DNA of 64,000 nucleotides from Syngnathus acus. Taxonomy: Eukaryota > Chordata > Actinopteri > Syngnathiformes > Syngnathidae. The notes beneath the pieces are model-generated. The model ran no database searches, was not told where the DNA came from, and saw only the letters and a program-made list of their open reading frames with translations. The translations under genes were made by a program, and so were the position numbers. This document shows positions 53,492-64,000 of this stretch, in pieces. Positions within the stretch are counted from its first letter, which is position 1; each line of letters opens with the position of its first letter. The stretch lies in assembly GCF_901709675.1 (NCBI RefSeq), contig NC_051104.1:3581501-3645500 (forward strand), written 5' to 3'.

Positions 53492-55900
53492 ATGGCCGAG
53501 ACGGTGAAGTACGTGGACGAGGAGCACAAGAACGTCTTCCTCAAGTTGCTGAACGAGCAGCGTCTGGAGGGCGAGCACTGCGACATCGCCGTGGTGGTGG
53601 AAGACGTCAAGTTCCGCGCTCACCGCTGCGTGTTGGCGGCCTGCTCCAACTACTTCAAAAAACTCTTCAAAAAACACGAGGTAGCCTCTCAGTGGCCGCG
53701 CGGCACACACCACACGACTCAGAGCTTGTGCCTGCGCGTGCAGGTGGACAACTCGTCGGTGATCGAGATTGACTTCATCCGCTCGGACATCTTTGAAGAG
53801 GTGTTGAACTACATGTACACAGCCAAAATCTCCGTCAAGAAGAGGGACATCAACCTGATGATGTCATCGGGACAAATCCTAGGCATCCGCTTCCTCGACA
53901 AACTCTGCTCTCAGGTACGAAGAATGCATGGTGAGAGCGGAGAAGTGGGCGGGGCTTCCTGCACAGGAATCGCCGTGACTCCCGATGGTCGGAATTGAGC
54001 TTGTCATTTTTGTCTTCCCGCAGAAACGAGAAGACGCACCGTCCGAGGAGAAGGACAAGTTTCCTTACGACATTGTCAAGATGGCTCTGCCTCCCGAGGC
54101 TCAGCTGGTCGCCGAGGCCGAGGTCAGCGCTCGATTCTGTCATTTGTCAACGGTCTCCTGCTCCAGGCGTCGGGGAACGTTCGCTGAGCTAGTCTTTTTT
54201 TTTTCCCCCTCCTGATACGTGTTTGTGCGCGGCGGTACAGGTTCTCGGGGAGCATGAGGACACGCCCAGCGCAGAAGACCTGGTCTCGGCCAATCAGGAG
54301 CTGGACAAATCTCCCAACGCGGCGGCGCTGCGTGTGCAGGAAGCCATTCTGAAGGAACTGGCCAACGAGCACGTACACAAGGTATTGGCGTACGGCTGGG
54401 TCCTGGATGCCCTGACCGAAACCAAAAGAACCTGACTTGACCCCAGACGAGTCAGCAGAATCGATTCATGTCGATTTGGTCCAATTGTTTCAAGACAAAA
54501 GCGGGAACGCCGCCGTCCCGATTGACGCGTCACCCTTTCGTCTCTTGTGTGGAGCAGCTTTGTTGGGGTCGGCGGCCGGCCGAATACTACCAAGTGAAAA
54601 AGAGCCAAGTACAAAAATGGCTTTGTTCCAAAAAATTGCGAGCGCTGCCCTTTTGTTCTCGTAGACGACGCCGTGAATAGGCGGACTCGACTCGAGACTG
54701 GAAAATGCAGAGCGGTGCCGCCCGCGAGACGTCACAGTCGGATGTTTGTTTTCAGGTGGCCTGCTACGACCAAGACGTGGTGGCGGACATGGAGGCGGAG
54801 CCAAAGGAACTGGGTGCGGAGCACCACGCCACGCAGACGCTAGCCTTTGCCGACAGCATGGGCGAGGTGAAAGACGAGCAGCCGCCCGCTTGGGCAGCGG
54901 CCGCCGACATGAAGTTTGAATATCTGCTCTATGGACATCGAGAACAGCTGGCGTGTCACGTCTGCGCCAAGACCTTCTTGGACGAATCCAGACTCAGGTA
55001 GCTAGCGGACATGACGACCGACCTCCACGCTTGCCGTGTGTGTGACCGCGCTTGTGTTTAGGAAACACGAGAAGCTCCATTCGGCCGAGCGACCGTTCGC
55101 GTGCGAGATCTGCGCCAAAGCCTTCACCACCCACGCTCACCTCAAAGGTAAGACAACCGGCGCCGGCACCGGCTGGTCCCTTCGAACACCACTGCCCGTC
55201 TGTTCCAGAGCACCTGAAGATCCACACGGGCTTCAAGCCGTATAGATGCGAAGCCTGCGGGAAATCCTTCATTCGGGCTCCTGACCTAAAAAAACACGAA
55301 CGAGTCCACAGCAACGAGCGGCCATTTGCCTGCCAGATGTGTGACAAGGTGCGTGGGGAAGGAAGGCCCCCTCCCCACACACACACCGCCACCCCCTCAA
55401 CCTTTTTGTCCGTCCGCAGGCCTTCAAGCACAAGTCCCACCTGAAAGATCATGAACGGCGGCACCGAGGAGAAAAGCCATTTGTGTGCGCGTCATGCACG
55501 AAGGCCTTCGCCAAGGTGCTTCAATCTTGCCGCCGCCAGTTAGCGACCCAAAATAATTGGGGGGCCATAAGATTGTAATAGACAGCGCCCCCCCCCAAAA
55601 AAAAAAAGATCACATGACAACACCTTGACGCTGCCATCTTTTATTCTTTGTATCGTGAAGTGTTGAATCTCGCCCGCACTTTGCGTTTGTTTGCCGGAAA
55701 TGCTCGCCGGCGTAGGCCTTTGCGACGCGACTGACCGCACGCCGGTGTTTCCTGTGTGTCGACAGGCGTCCGATCTGAAGCGTCACGAGAACAACATGCA
55801 CAGCGAGAGGAAGTTGGCTAATCCTCTGCAGAGTGACACGGAAGCCCTGCAGGCCGCCGCCATGGCTGCCGAGGAGTCGCACGTGGACCACATGAGCTGA
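53492..55900 (+). CDS. zbtb14: Zinc finger and BTB domain protein 14
   Basis: A BTB/C2H2 transcription factor (ZFP161; binds GC-rich repeats, for example the FMR1 5' region). Nine exons: 53492-53680, 53744-53914, 54024-54122, 54241-54381, 54756-54997, 55062-55147, 55209-55348, 55420-55515, 55766-55900; all in phase, 432 aa (human 449). The BTB domain spans exons 1-2 ([53 protein letters not shown]). Five C2H2 fingers follow ([40 protein letters not shown]) with TGEKP-like linkers, ending in [14 protein letters not shown]. The start is placed at [13 protein letters not shown], just after a gcgcag acceptor. Mammalian ZBTB14 is, as I recall, coded by essentially one exon, so the introns are unusual. 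Poly(A) signal is at 55905-55910. Confidence 0.93.
55640..55645 (-). terminator. arhgap28: Candidate arhgap28 poly(A) signal (minus strand)
   Basis: TTTATT on the plus strand (AATAAA on minus) lies 340 nt past the arhgap28 stop, inside the last zbtb14 intron. If used, the arhgap28 3' UTR covers the whole last zbtb14 exon in antisense. Confidence 0.4.
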
Positions 55901-55904
55901 TTCA

Positions 55905-55910
55905 AATAAA
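55905..55910 (+). terminator. zbtb14: zbtb14 poly(A) signal
   Basis: AATAAA begins five nt after the zbtb14 stop codon, implying an exceptionally short 3' UTR. Confidence 0.6.
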
Positions 55911-55986
55911 ACTCTTTGTTCAGTTTCATGAGCACAAACGTCGAGGTGGCCGGCCGGCCGGCCAGTCGGCATCCCGCTCGCTCCGT

Positions 55987-58900
55987 TCAGGGCTTGACCA
56001 GCCATTCGCAGCCAGGGTTTTCGCGGTACACGTCCAGCAGAAGGCAGTCCGGGTGGAGACGCCGCTCGCCAATGTTGCCCCCGACTTCAAAGAGACGCTG
56101 CGCGCCGCTGCACAGAGATCACATGACCCGGACGCCCATTCCATTGGTGTCGCTCGACCTGACGGCGGATGCGCGCCGAGAAAGTTGAACGGAGGCAATT
56201 GGACGCTTGCGGAAAAGTCTGCCGTGCTTCTCATGACTTTTGTTTGCCATCTGTTGTGATTGCTTCAAAGCGCACGATTGTGAGAGTTCCCAAGCAGCAG
56301 CCAGTCCAGTTGCCTTCTTTCAACATTAGCCGAACCCGGACAGATGACAAAATCAAAGTTCACGTGCGTGCTCGCGTGCTGCTCTGTACCTGCTGTTGTC
56401 GCACTTGAAGTGGGCAGTGACATCTTGGGCTGTCATCTGCCTGTCGAGCTGTATTGCCATAGAAACTTTGGCGTGGAACGGAGCGTAAACCTTAATGATG
56501 CCTTCGCACAGCTCGGTCACCTTGACAACACATGCGACGGCTTCACTTTTGGGTTGGAGGCCTCCTTAAAACGGAAGGCCACACCAGGAGCTCCTTTTGG
56601 GGGCTGACAGCTCCCTCAGCGTGGTTGCTTGTGTACAGGGACAACTTGAATTATGGAGAGTAAAAGTTCTTACCTGCTTCTTGTTTTTGTCATTTCTGGT
56701 CCTGAGCAAACGACCAAGCTTATGATTGGACGCTTGGTTCATCTGTCTTAGCTGAGATAAAAGGAAGTTGGGGACCTGCGGGGGGGGGGGGGGGGGGGGG
56801 TTATCAGTGAGACAATGAAGAGACGCTCGATCGCGGGAGGACTCACTGTCCACAGCAGTTCCTGGTGCATGATCATGAGCCGGACCAAGTGAGTCCCACC
56901 CACCGCCTCCTCAAGGCCATCTCGCTCCTTGCTGCCGCGGCGATGAGTGGTGAAGAGGTTGGGCGCCATGACTGTGGCCACGTTCCAAAGGGACATCCGG
57001 TTTTGCTCCTGATGGGAGACTACCTGGTGAAGGAAGACCAGCAGAGCCTGGAAGAAGAGAGGAGCGACGCTTTGTAACCATGGGGATGTCCTGAGAGGCG
57101 GAGCATAGCACCTGCGACTGCCACTCACTTTGAGAGTTTCTCGGTGTGCCTCAGGAAGCAAGAAAGACAACAACTGCAGCGCCTGAACCTGGTGCACCGA
57201 TCCTGACACACCTGTGCGCGCGCGCACACGTGAACTTGTATTGTATGGGTGCGAGCGTGTGAGTGAATTGCGCATACCCAGAACAGCGCGGAAGGTGGGC
57301 AGGTGCGCATGCGTCAGCAGAGGAGTGGGCAGCTCTCGGATGAAAAGCTTCAAGAGACCAGCGGCGTCCACCGGTCGCACCGCTGACCAATCGAACCCCT
57401 CCGGACACCTGTCTAACTCTCTGCGCAGGTACTGCTCACACAGACAAACGTGTTTAGATACATTTCCGTCGAGTTCCCTTGCGCCATTTTGTAAAACGGG
57501 ACTAAGAATTAGGCCTACGTGTTGATTGTAAAATTTGTTGTTCCCGCATGGTAGAAGTGTGTCCGCGCATGCGTGCTTGACATGTGAGGTCATTTTGCTT
57601 TGGACCGTGACGACCCTTTTTCTATCAGTGCGTGAGTACGGAAAACCAGAGTTTGTTTTCGTAAGTTAGTTAGGAGTTGTACTCCTGTTCAACACCAAGT
57701 GTCTGTAGCAATCACCTGTATCCACAAGGGGGCGCAAATCCTCCGTTTCAGAAAACTGTCAGGCTACGGGCACTTTTTGGGCGGGTTGGACCGGCAATGT
57801 GGCCATATATTTAATCCAATGCTGTGCATGTGTTACCTTGAGACGAGCGACTGATCCGGATACTCTGAGAATGCCTTCAGTTTGCAGGCCAGTCTGCTGT
57901 AACACACATAACAACTACACACACGCACACACACACGCAAAATGCATGTATTTCCTCCTAAACTTTAACCGGATGCTTCATGCTAACACCTAATGGCAGA
58001 AGACCTTGTGAAAGACGAGAGGAACTTTGAGCCCGGGACATTTCTTCCTGTCGTTGTCCAGCAGCGCATTGAGCGGAACAGCAAAGACGGCGCCGGCTAA
58101 CGCAGAGACCATAGGATTGGTTTAAAAGACATTCGACCTTTGACACCGGCTTCAACAACCAAGCGCACCGCCGCTCCTGGTGCGCGCTGGCCGCGTGCGT
58201 TTGCTTTGAACGCCCAAAGCCAGCAGGAAGGTGGAGAGCTCGATGTGGCAGATGAAACGCAGTCGCTTCACATCGGCCGACGACAGATCGTCTGCCTGGG
58301 TCATGCCCTGACTTGGACACACAAACTACACAAACACAAGGTGCACCGGCATCAGGGACATGGTTGGAGATGACCTCACACAGAGGTCACGCTCACCGGC
58401 ACGTCCCTGCCGCGGTCAAGCAGACAGTCCCAACAAGTCCCGCTTCGTTTATGCTCCGCCACGCCGTCAGAGTACGGACTGTTGCGTGCCAACCAATCAG
58501 CTGGCCTGGCCCGCTCAGATTGAGTAGCTGCCGGGTGCTTTGAGGTCGCGGGCGGGGACGAAGGCCTGACGTCGTAACAGAACGAGGAAAGGTCGGGGTG
58601 CGCTGAAAAACAAGAGCCATCCATACACTTGCTCATCTCATCCTCCATTCAGGGCGGAGGTCCCTACCTACCGGACTTGGTGTGTCTCCGTATGGTTTTG
58701 GTGGTGTTTTTGTCGTAGCAACTTTGCGCTGATTGGCTGGTGTCACTCTGAAGGGCGGGGCTTACGACAGACTCAAAGTCGGGCTGAGGAAAGAAAAACA
58801 ACCACTGGCGCCACGGAGTGAGCTCGAGTGCGTGCACGCCGTTTGCGTGTGAGAGACTTACAGCAAAGATGTCCTTGACGTGCACGATAGCTTGTTTGTG

Positions 58901-59330
58901 CGAGTTCTTCAGCGTGTGTGTGTAGTTGCGTAGTCGCGTCTTGACGGTGAGCGTTTGTTGCCGCGTCAGCGTGGCCAGGAGCGCCCGGGCAGGGGACGGC
59001 GCCCGGGCAGGGGGAGGAGCCTCCTCGGCCGACGAACCGACCAGCAGAGAAGATAGCCCCGCCTCGTTTAGCCATGCTTCCTCCAACTCCAGCTCTGTGG
59101 GGCAATTTGATTTGAACCCAAACACCAGAAGTGTGAGGCGCACACGGAAACCACCGTGCTGCCATGACACTTCTGCCTTACCGTCCATACTCCTCCTTTC
59201 CTCCTCCTCCTCCTCTTCCTGTTCCTCCATGCTCTCCAATTCTTGCCAGTATGTTTCCATGGCGATGTGCTGGGGGTCAGCGCTCACTGCTTGATCGGTC
59301 GATGAAGACGACATCATCCTGTAGGCCGCC
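55987..59330 (-). CDS. arhgap28: Rho GTPase-activating protein 28
   Basis: A RhoGAP of the ARHGAP18/28/40 group. Minus-strand exons (approximate where marked ~): 59182-59330, 58862-59094, ~58671-58784, ~58401-58602, ~58218-58306, ~58006-58096, ~57838-57898, ~57281-57428, ~57128-57206, ~56847-57050, ~56675-56775, ~56390-56520, 55987-56097. N-terminal segments METYWQELESMEEQ and WLNEAGLSSLLVG match the family. The GAP domain has GILRVSGS (arginine finger), LKLFIRELPTPLLT and NRMSLWNVATVMAPNLF. The conserved tail reads IIKVYAPFHAKVSMAIQL and RLFEVGGNIGERRLHPDCLL. The start is uncertain: an ATG in frame lies at 59347, but a strong acceptor at 59331 suggests an earlier exon; the family-like MMSSSSTDQAV begins at 59317. 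ARHGAP28 is preferred over ARHGAP18 from the lama1/epb41l3/zbtb14 neighbourhood. Confidence 0.85.
56780..56800. repeat. G21 homopolymer in arhgap28 acceptor
   Basis: A run of 21 G on the plus strand. On the minus strand it is the polypyrimidine tract (C21) directly before gcag and the exon VPNFLLSQLRQMNQ. Confidence 0.85.
57722..57735 (+). promoter_or_regulatory. CTCF-like motif in arhgap28 intron
   Basis: ccacaagggggcgc matches the CTCF core closely. It lies in an intron of arhgap28. Confidence 0.45.
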
Positions 59331-60450
59331 TGATTGGAGGGAGACAACTTAACGGGAGCTTCTCTGCACGAGTGTAGCTTTCAAAGTACCGTACGGCCGT
59401 TTAGCACGTATGCTCGCTCTATGTTTAGGAATGAAGCGCCAGCATTCAAAGGAAGTCAGATATATCCGGTGTATTGATTTTGGAGTGGGTGTTGAGTGTC
59501 CATTAAGAGGAAATGGATGTTTGGCAGCCAATCAGACGGAAGAGTTTTCACAGGTCCTCAGACTGGGACCACAACGCCTGACTTGATGGGTGCAGTCTTC
59601 TGTGTTTGCAAGCAGCAAAACATCAAGGATGTGCGGGATTACGCAAAGTGCCTAGCTTGTAGCCTCACGTTTGCAACACAGACAGGATTGTCATCACGAT
59701 GATCATCTATCCGCTGAGCGATTGCCGTCTAAATGTCGTCTTCGTTGACGCTAAATGACATAATTGTTCACGTTCATAACAATACGCGGCCGCGCTAATT
59801 ATAACTATGTCTTGAGTGTAAATAGAAAGCAACTCACCTCCGCGTGCCGCTGTGCTGATGTTGGACAGACGGCGGGGAAGGGCGCAAGGATGCAAGCAGG
59901 AGGAGCTTGGAGCACAAACGCAATTGGCGTTCTTCCACTTTAATTGGAGCTTGGGAATAGCGGCTCCTCCCTTCCCACCATTTAATAGCCACTTGGCCAT
60001 TTTGGCATGCTGTTGCAATGCTGCACACGATTCAGATATTAAGTCCGTGTTAAGTTTTGATGAATTGTTAATCCACTAAATCAAAAATCCCCTCATAGTA
60101 TTCAGGAGTGGGTGAATGGATGATTTTTGCCCGTGTATCCACAATGCTTTGCCTTCAATCACTTGGATAAGTCATTTAATTCACCCTGATTTGTTGAACT
60201 ATTTTCATACATGAGCAAATCTTTTCACATACTTAAAGGTTGTGGTGAAATGGAAAAAGTGAAATGAAAACACAGAACCAAAATGAAAGTTCTTTTTCGA
60301 TCTTCAGCCCTTCACGCTCGACGTCTGTCTGTCTGAAGAATGTCTTTTCTTTCCACAGTGTTACATCACATTTGAGAAAAGAACGGAAGGTCGTCTCTCA
60401 TTCGGGGAGGGAAAGCGGAAACTGAGCCCGGAGAACGTCACGGCATTCTG
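59331..60450. other. arhgap28-piezo2 intergenic region
   Basis: Holds the 5' side of arhgap28 and the 3' UTR of piezo2. No coding exon was recognised on either strand. No clear minus-strand AATAAA for piezo2 was found. Confidence 0.4.
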
Positions 60451-61236
60451 TCAGCGTCTCGTCCACTTGATTAGAGTCTCTGGCGAGCGGTACAAGAAGA
60501 TGAGTTTGGCGTAAAGCTCCTCCTCCAGCTCCAGCTCCCCCGTCTCACGCACCTGCAAGACAAGGAGCCAATCAGGTGGCGCCACTCGCCGGTCGGCCTT
60601 GACCACGACGGCCGGGAAGCCGCTTTTGCTTTGCTTGAAGAGACACAGCCTTCTGAAGAACCGCTCACAGATGGCGAAACGGTAAGTCAGGCTGGTACCG
60701 ACTCATTGAGTTAGCGGGGTTGCCCCCTTGAGGGCCACTTTTCTGCATGGTTACGGTTTTTAGCAGCGAGACAACTCGATTGCTATACTGTCAGTTGTTA
60801 GCTAAAAGAAAAAAAGAGAGATTGTTTTGAAAGACAAATGACTTTTCCTCAGAAGTAACTTTTAGTTGATCAAGTCAATCACACGAGTTGGTCTGGCTGT
60901 AATAAGTAGAGCGAGCACCCCACAGACAGGCTTGCTCAGGTACTGCAATTATTGCTACTTGCTGGCTGTAATTAAATTATTTTTGTGAAAAGAGGCTTCT
61001 CTTTCTCAAAACCCAACGAGAGCTGGGCCATTGACTGAAAAAATCCATTTTAGATCACAAAAACAATGTATTTATATCTATAATTTATTCTATTTAAAAA
61101 AAACACTGACATCTCCTCATAATTTTGAATTACCATCAAGCAGACCTCTTGAATGTAAACAGAAGAGGCACAGTAGCCTACAGATTTTTGCACTAATGTA
61201 GAGATCCATCAAAATAAGGGTCTTAAAAAGTCCCCG

Positions 61237-61268
<32 letters not shown>

Positions 61269-64000
61269 CATTATTAATCATAACTGTACGGTATGAAGAC
61301 TCATGATGACCTAGAGGACAAGTCACGATCGGACAGAAGTGGCAAAATACTTTTATATTGTCGTTTGTGTTGTGTGTATATATATATATATATATATATG
61401 TGTATATATATGTGTATATATATATATGTGTGTATATATATATATGTGTATATATATATATATGTGTGTATATATATATGTGTATATATATATATGTGTA
61501 TATATATATGTGTATATATATATGTGTATATATATATATGTGTATATATATATATATGTGTATATATATATATGTGTATATATATATATATGTGTATATA
61601 TATGTATATATAGTATATATATCTTTGTGTGTCTTGGCATGTGAAGAAATTGACAATAAAGCAGACTTTGACTTTGGATATGTATATGTACGATCTATGT
61701 AGAGTAGGAAAAGTAGGTGGTACCAGGAAGATGTCAGTGCACAGCTTGAGGATGCGGTCGACGCAGGGAAGCTCCTCAAACATGATGGAGTGACTGATTC
61801 CACTGAAAAATTCCCGTACGAACTTCCCAATGACCAAAACCACAGAGGCGTATAATCCCATAATGCTGCGGGACACAAGCAGAATGTCAGGGTGCTGCTG
61901 TTGTACATTGTTACCATGGCGACTCAAGTACCCATATCCGGCCAGGAAGCCGAGACTCGGTGGGCTGACTTTATCACTGAACACAAAGATCTGAAGGCCC
62001 GCTTCTCTGCTGTTGTCTGTTGAAGTTGCGCCCCCCAAACGTACAAGACTGGAAGCTGGTTGGTCGACAATCCACCACTCCTGGATCTCTTGGCTCTCGT
62101 TGACTGTTCGCTCCAGGGACAACAAAATGGCCTTGTAGCAGCCGTCTAATTGAAGGAGCAACAAAACAGAAAGTGTCGAAGAAAAGTGTTTCCTTCTGAT
62201 GCATGCACATGGAAGAAATGATCTGTGATGGCGATTAGAAACCTGTGTAGAGCTGCTCGATGGGTTTGGCGTTGGAGTCACTGGGCGCTCGTAAGAAAGA
62301 TGGCAACACGGCGTCAATCACACTGGAACAAAGAAAAATCCATCGTTCAACTCGCACCAAACCTTTGCTGTCTGAGTTTGCCACAGCACTTTTTAAAATG
62401 ATGTTGAAACTTGTATCCCTGACCAAAGCCCTCACTCACACAGGAAGTGTTCTGGTACCATTCAGGAGCTGGATCAGTTCCAAACGAGTCTGGTCATTCA
62501 GGTAGGACACATGTTTACCCGATGCAAGCTCCGCCTTTGCCCCAAGACTCAAGTTCCTGGTTTTAGCAAGAGAGAGGCTGTTAGTTTCTGTATTAGGGGA
62601 TTTATTATCTTTCAAGGAAGTAAATGTGACCTCTGAATTGTCCAGGACAAGGTCAGGGGAAAGTGGTCCAGGTTGAGCACCTGGCTCAGGTATCGCCTGC
62701 TTGGTGGACTGATGGTCCACAGAGAGTTACTGCTACCCTGCAGCTCAGCCACAGTCACATCTTCGTGACTGTATGCTTCGAGAAACTGCAAAGCGCTCTG
62801 AGGGAGCAAAAGGCTGGCTGAAGCAATGATTCAAAAACAAGACGAAACATTTGAGATGAGGTTTTACCGGAATGTAACTGTAGGAACGAATAAATGCTCT
62901 GAAGTCTTCCTCTGTCAGGTCTTTCAGCTGATTCTGCTGTGCACTCATTGTGAAAATTGGCTACAAGGACACAGATGAAGACGGTCAATAAAGGACAGGG
63001 TCCAGTTCAGGCCTTGTAGTTTACCTGGAAGCCTCCCAGCGTGATGGTCAGAGAGATGTCCAGCGGCTGGTTGACGACACCAGCCACCGACTTGACGAGG
63101 GACATGAAGAGCAGAGGAAACCACACGATGCAAATCAGCAGCAGAACGATCAAACCTCCCATCCCGTACTTCACCACTCGTTTCTTCTTCTGACCACGAG
63201 GCTGAGGGTATCGCTGAAGACCAGAAGACAAAAAGACTTTAGGGCTCAGGAGTCTGACAGCTTTGTCTTTGAGAACCGAATGGGGACCTTCTCAGACTCT
63301 CTCCAGCACTTTAAGACAAAGCAGTGGGCATAGACATCCTCAACGCAGATCCAGGAGGACAGAGACAAGGTGGTGTCGGTCCACACCCAGTCCATCACAG
63401 CCCGCAGCTCAGTCAGGAAAGGAACCAGTCGGAAACTACAAATGAACACGGACAAAGTAACACAAAGTCACAGACTGCAGCGGACCGGCAGCCGCTTACC
63501 CTTGGAACAGGAACAGGTTGAGATAATTGTAGCTCTTTGTCAGGAAGTTTCCCAGGACCCGCGTCGGATAACCTGAGCGAATCTGGTACGCTGACAAGCC
63601 GAAGTAAATACATTTGACGAAATACCACAGCTGAGCCACCAAGTTGTGATTGAAGCGTCTGGACACACAGATAGGTTTCAGTGTTCAAAACAGGTGACAT
63701 TCACCTTGGGCAAGAGCAAATGGAGATGATGATTCACCTCTCTGTGACAGTCGGCAGGATGAAGAACATCCAGAAGTGGATCCCCAACACCAAAATCACC
63801 TGAAAGACCAACTTTCCCAACACGGTCTTCCTTAAATACAGAGCTCGATCAATCACCATGGTACCTGAAGACACGTAGGAGGATAGTGAGGCACCTCAAC
63901 GATATTGGATCATTCAGGCAGGAAGACGTACCAAACTGGATCAGAACCATCACCAAGAACGCTTCGGGAACTTGGTCCTCTGAAAGGGAGGAAGTGATGT
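60451..64000 (-). CDS. piezo2: Piezo-type mechanosensitive channel 2, C-terminal part
   Basis: The pore-forming end of a very large mechanically gated cation channel of the plasma membrane; the 5' part lies beyond 64000. From the right edge: an exon at 63932-63979, then [20 protein letters not shown] and [14 protein letters not shown] (63739-63863), [20 protein letters not shown], the anchor [20 protein letters not shown], the outer helix [20 protein letters not shown], and the extracellular cap ([30 protein letters not shown]). Next come [14 protein letters not shown], the inner helix [20 protein letters not shown] with the gate motif [19 protein letters not shown] (61724-61863), and the last exon (60451-60553) ending [11 protein letters not shown]. 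The cap and inner helix follow PIEZO2 ([10 protein letters not shown]) rather than PIEZO1 (RGFFSEISHS). Teleosts may have two piezo2 copies. Confidence 0.88.
61240..61268. repeat. TTA trinucleotide repeat
   Basis: About nine ATT/TTA units in the last intron of piezo2. Confidence 0.85.
61372..61623. repeat. Long (TA)n/(TGTA)n microsatellite
   Basis: About 250 bp of alternating purine-pyrimidine, mostly TA with regular TGTG interruptions, in the last piezo2 intron. The long Tyr/Ile open frames over it are artefacts of the repeat. Confidence 0.95.

Noticed and set aside
61293-62317. Long Tyr/Ile-rich frames on both strands
   Set aside because: They are low-complexity readings of the TA/TG microsatellite; only the flanking piezo2 exons are real.
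60451-64000. Assignment of the channel gene to piezo1
   Set aside because: Cap and inner-helix residues ([24 protein letters not shown]) follow PIEZO2.

Overview
The window is nuclear DNA from a ray-finned (teleost) fish. Every protein-coding gene has a clear vertebrate counterpart split by short GT-AG introns, and the non-coding DNA holds repeats typical of bony fish: hAT remnants, a 'GGATAGGCTCCAGC...GGATGGATGG' element and a 'CAAGTTTATTTATATAGC' element. I see no bacterial operon, CRISPR array or virus.

Layout. (1) 66-113 (+): the last exon of prtfdc1 (HPRT-like). (2) 672-20353 (+): arhgap21, a PDZ-PH-RhoGAP protein, with up to three candidate first exons and one candidate alternative last exon. 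(3) 22223-23637 (+): an apolipoprotein D type lipocalin. (4) 24330-25191 (+): otospiralin. (5) 26741-41841 (+): lama1, complete from signal peptide to LG5. (6) 43418-49487 (-): epb41l3 (protein 4.1B type, FERM). (7) 53492-55900 (+): zbtb14, with its CDS split into nine exons. (8) 55987-59330 (-): arhgap28, tail-to-tail with zbtb14. (9) 60451-64000 (-): the 3' part of piezo2, which continues beyond the right edge.

Two ancestral blocks meet here. prtfdc1-arhgap21 are neighbours on human 10p12, while lama1, epb41l3, zbtb14, arhgap28 and piezo2 are all human 18p11 genes. The two small secreted-protein genes (apod, otos) lie between the blocks. The genes do not form one pathway, but several act at the cell cortex or membrane: two RhoGAPs, a basement-membrane laminin, a FERM membrane-skeleton adaptor and a mechanosensitive channel.

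The points most worth checking are: duplicated arhgap21 first exons that keep the same peptide; an in-phase alternative last exon of arhgap21 with a Cys-rich tail, followed by a cluster of CTCF-like motifs; a heavily intron-split zbtb14; a shortened 4.1 C-terminus in epb41l3; and antisense overlap of zbtb14 and arhgap28 transcripts. Exon edges were set by hand from splice consensus and reading phase; no alignment or RNA evidence was available.
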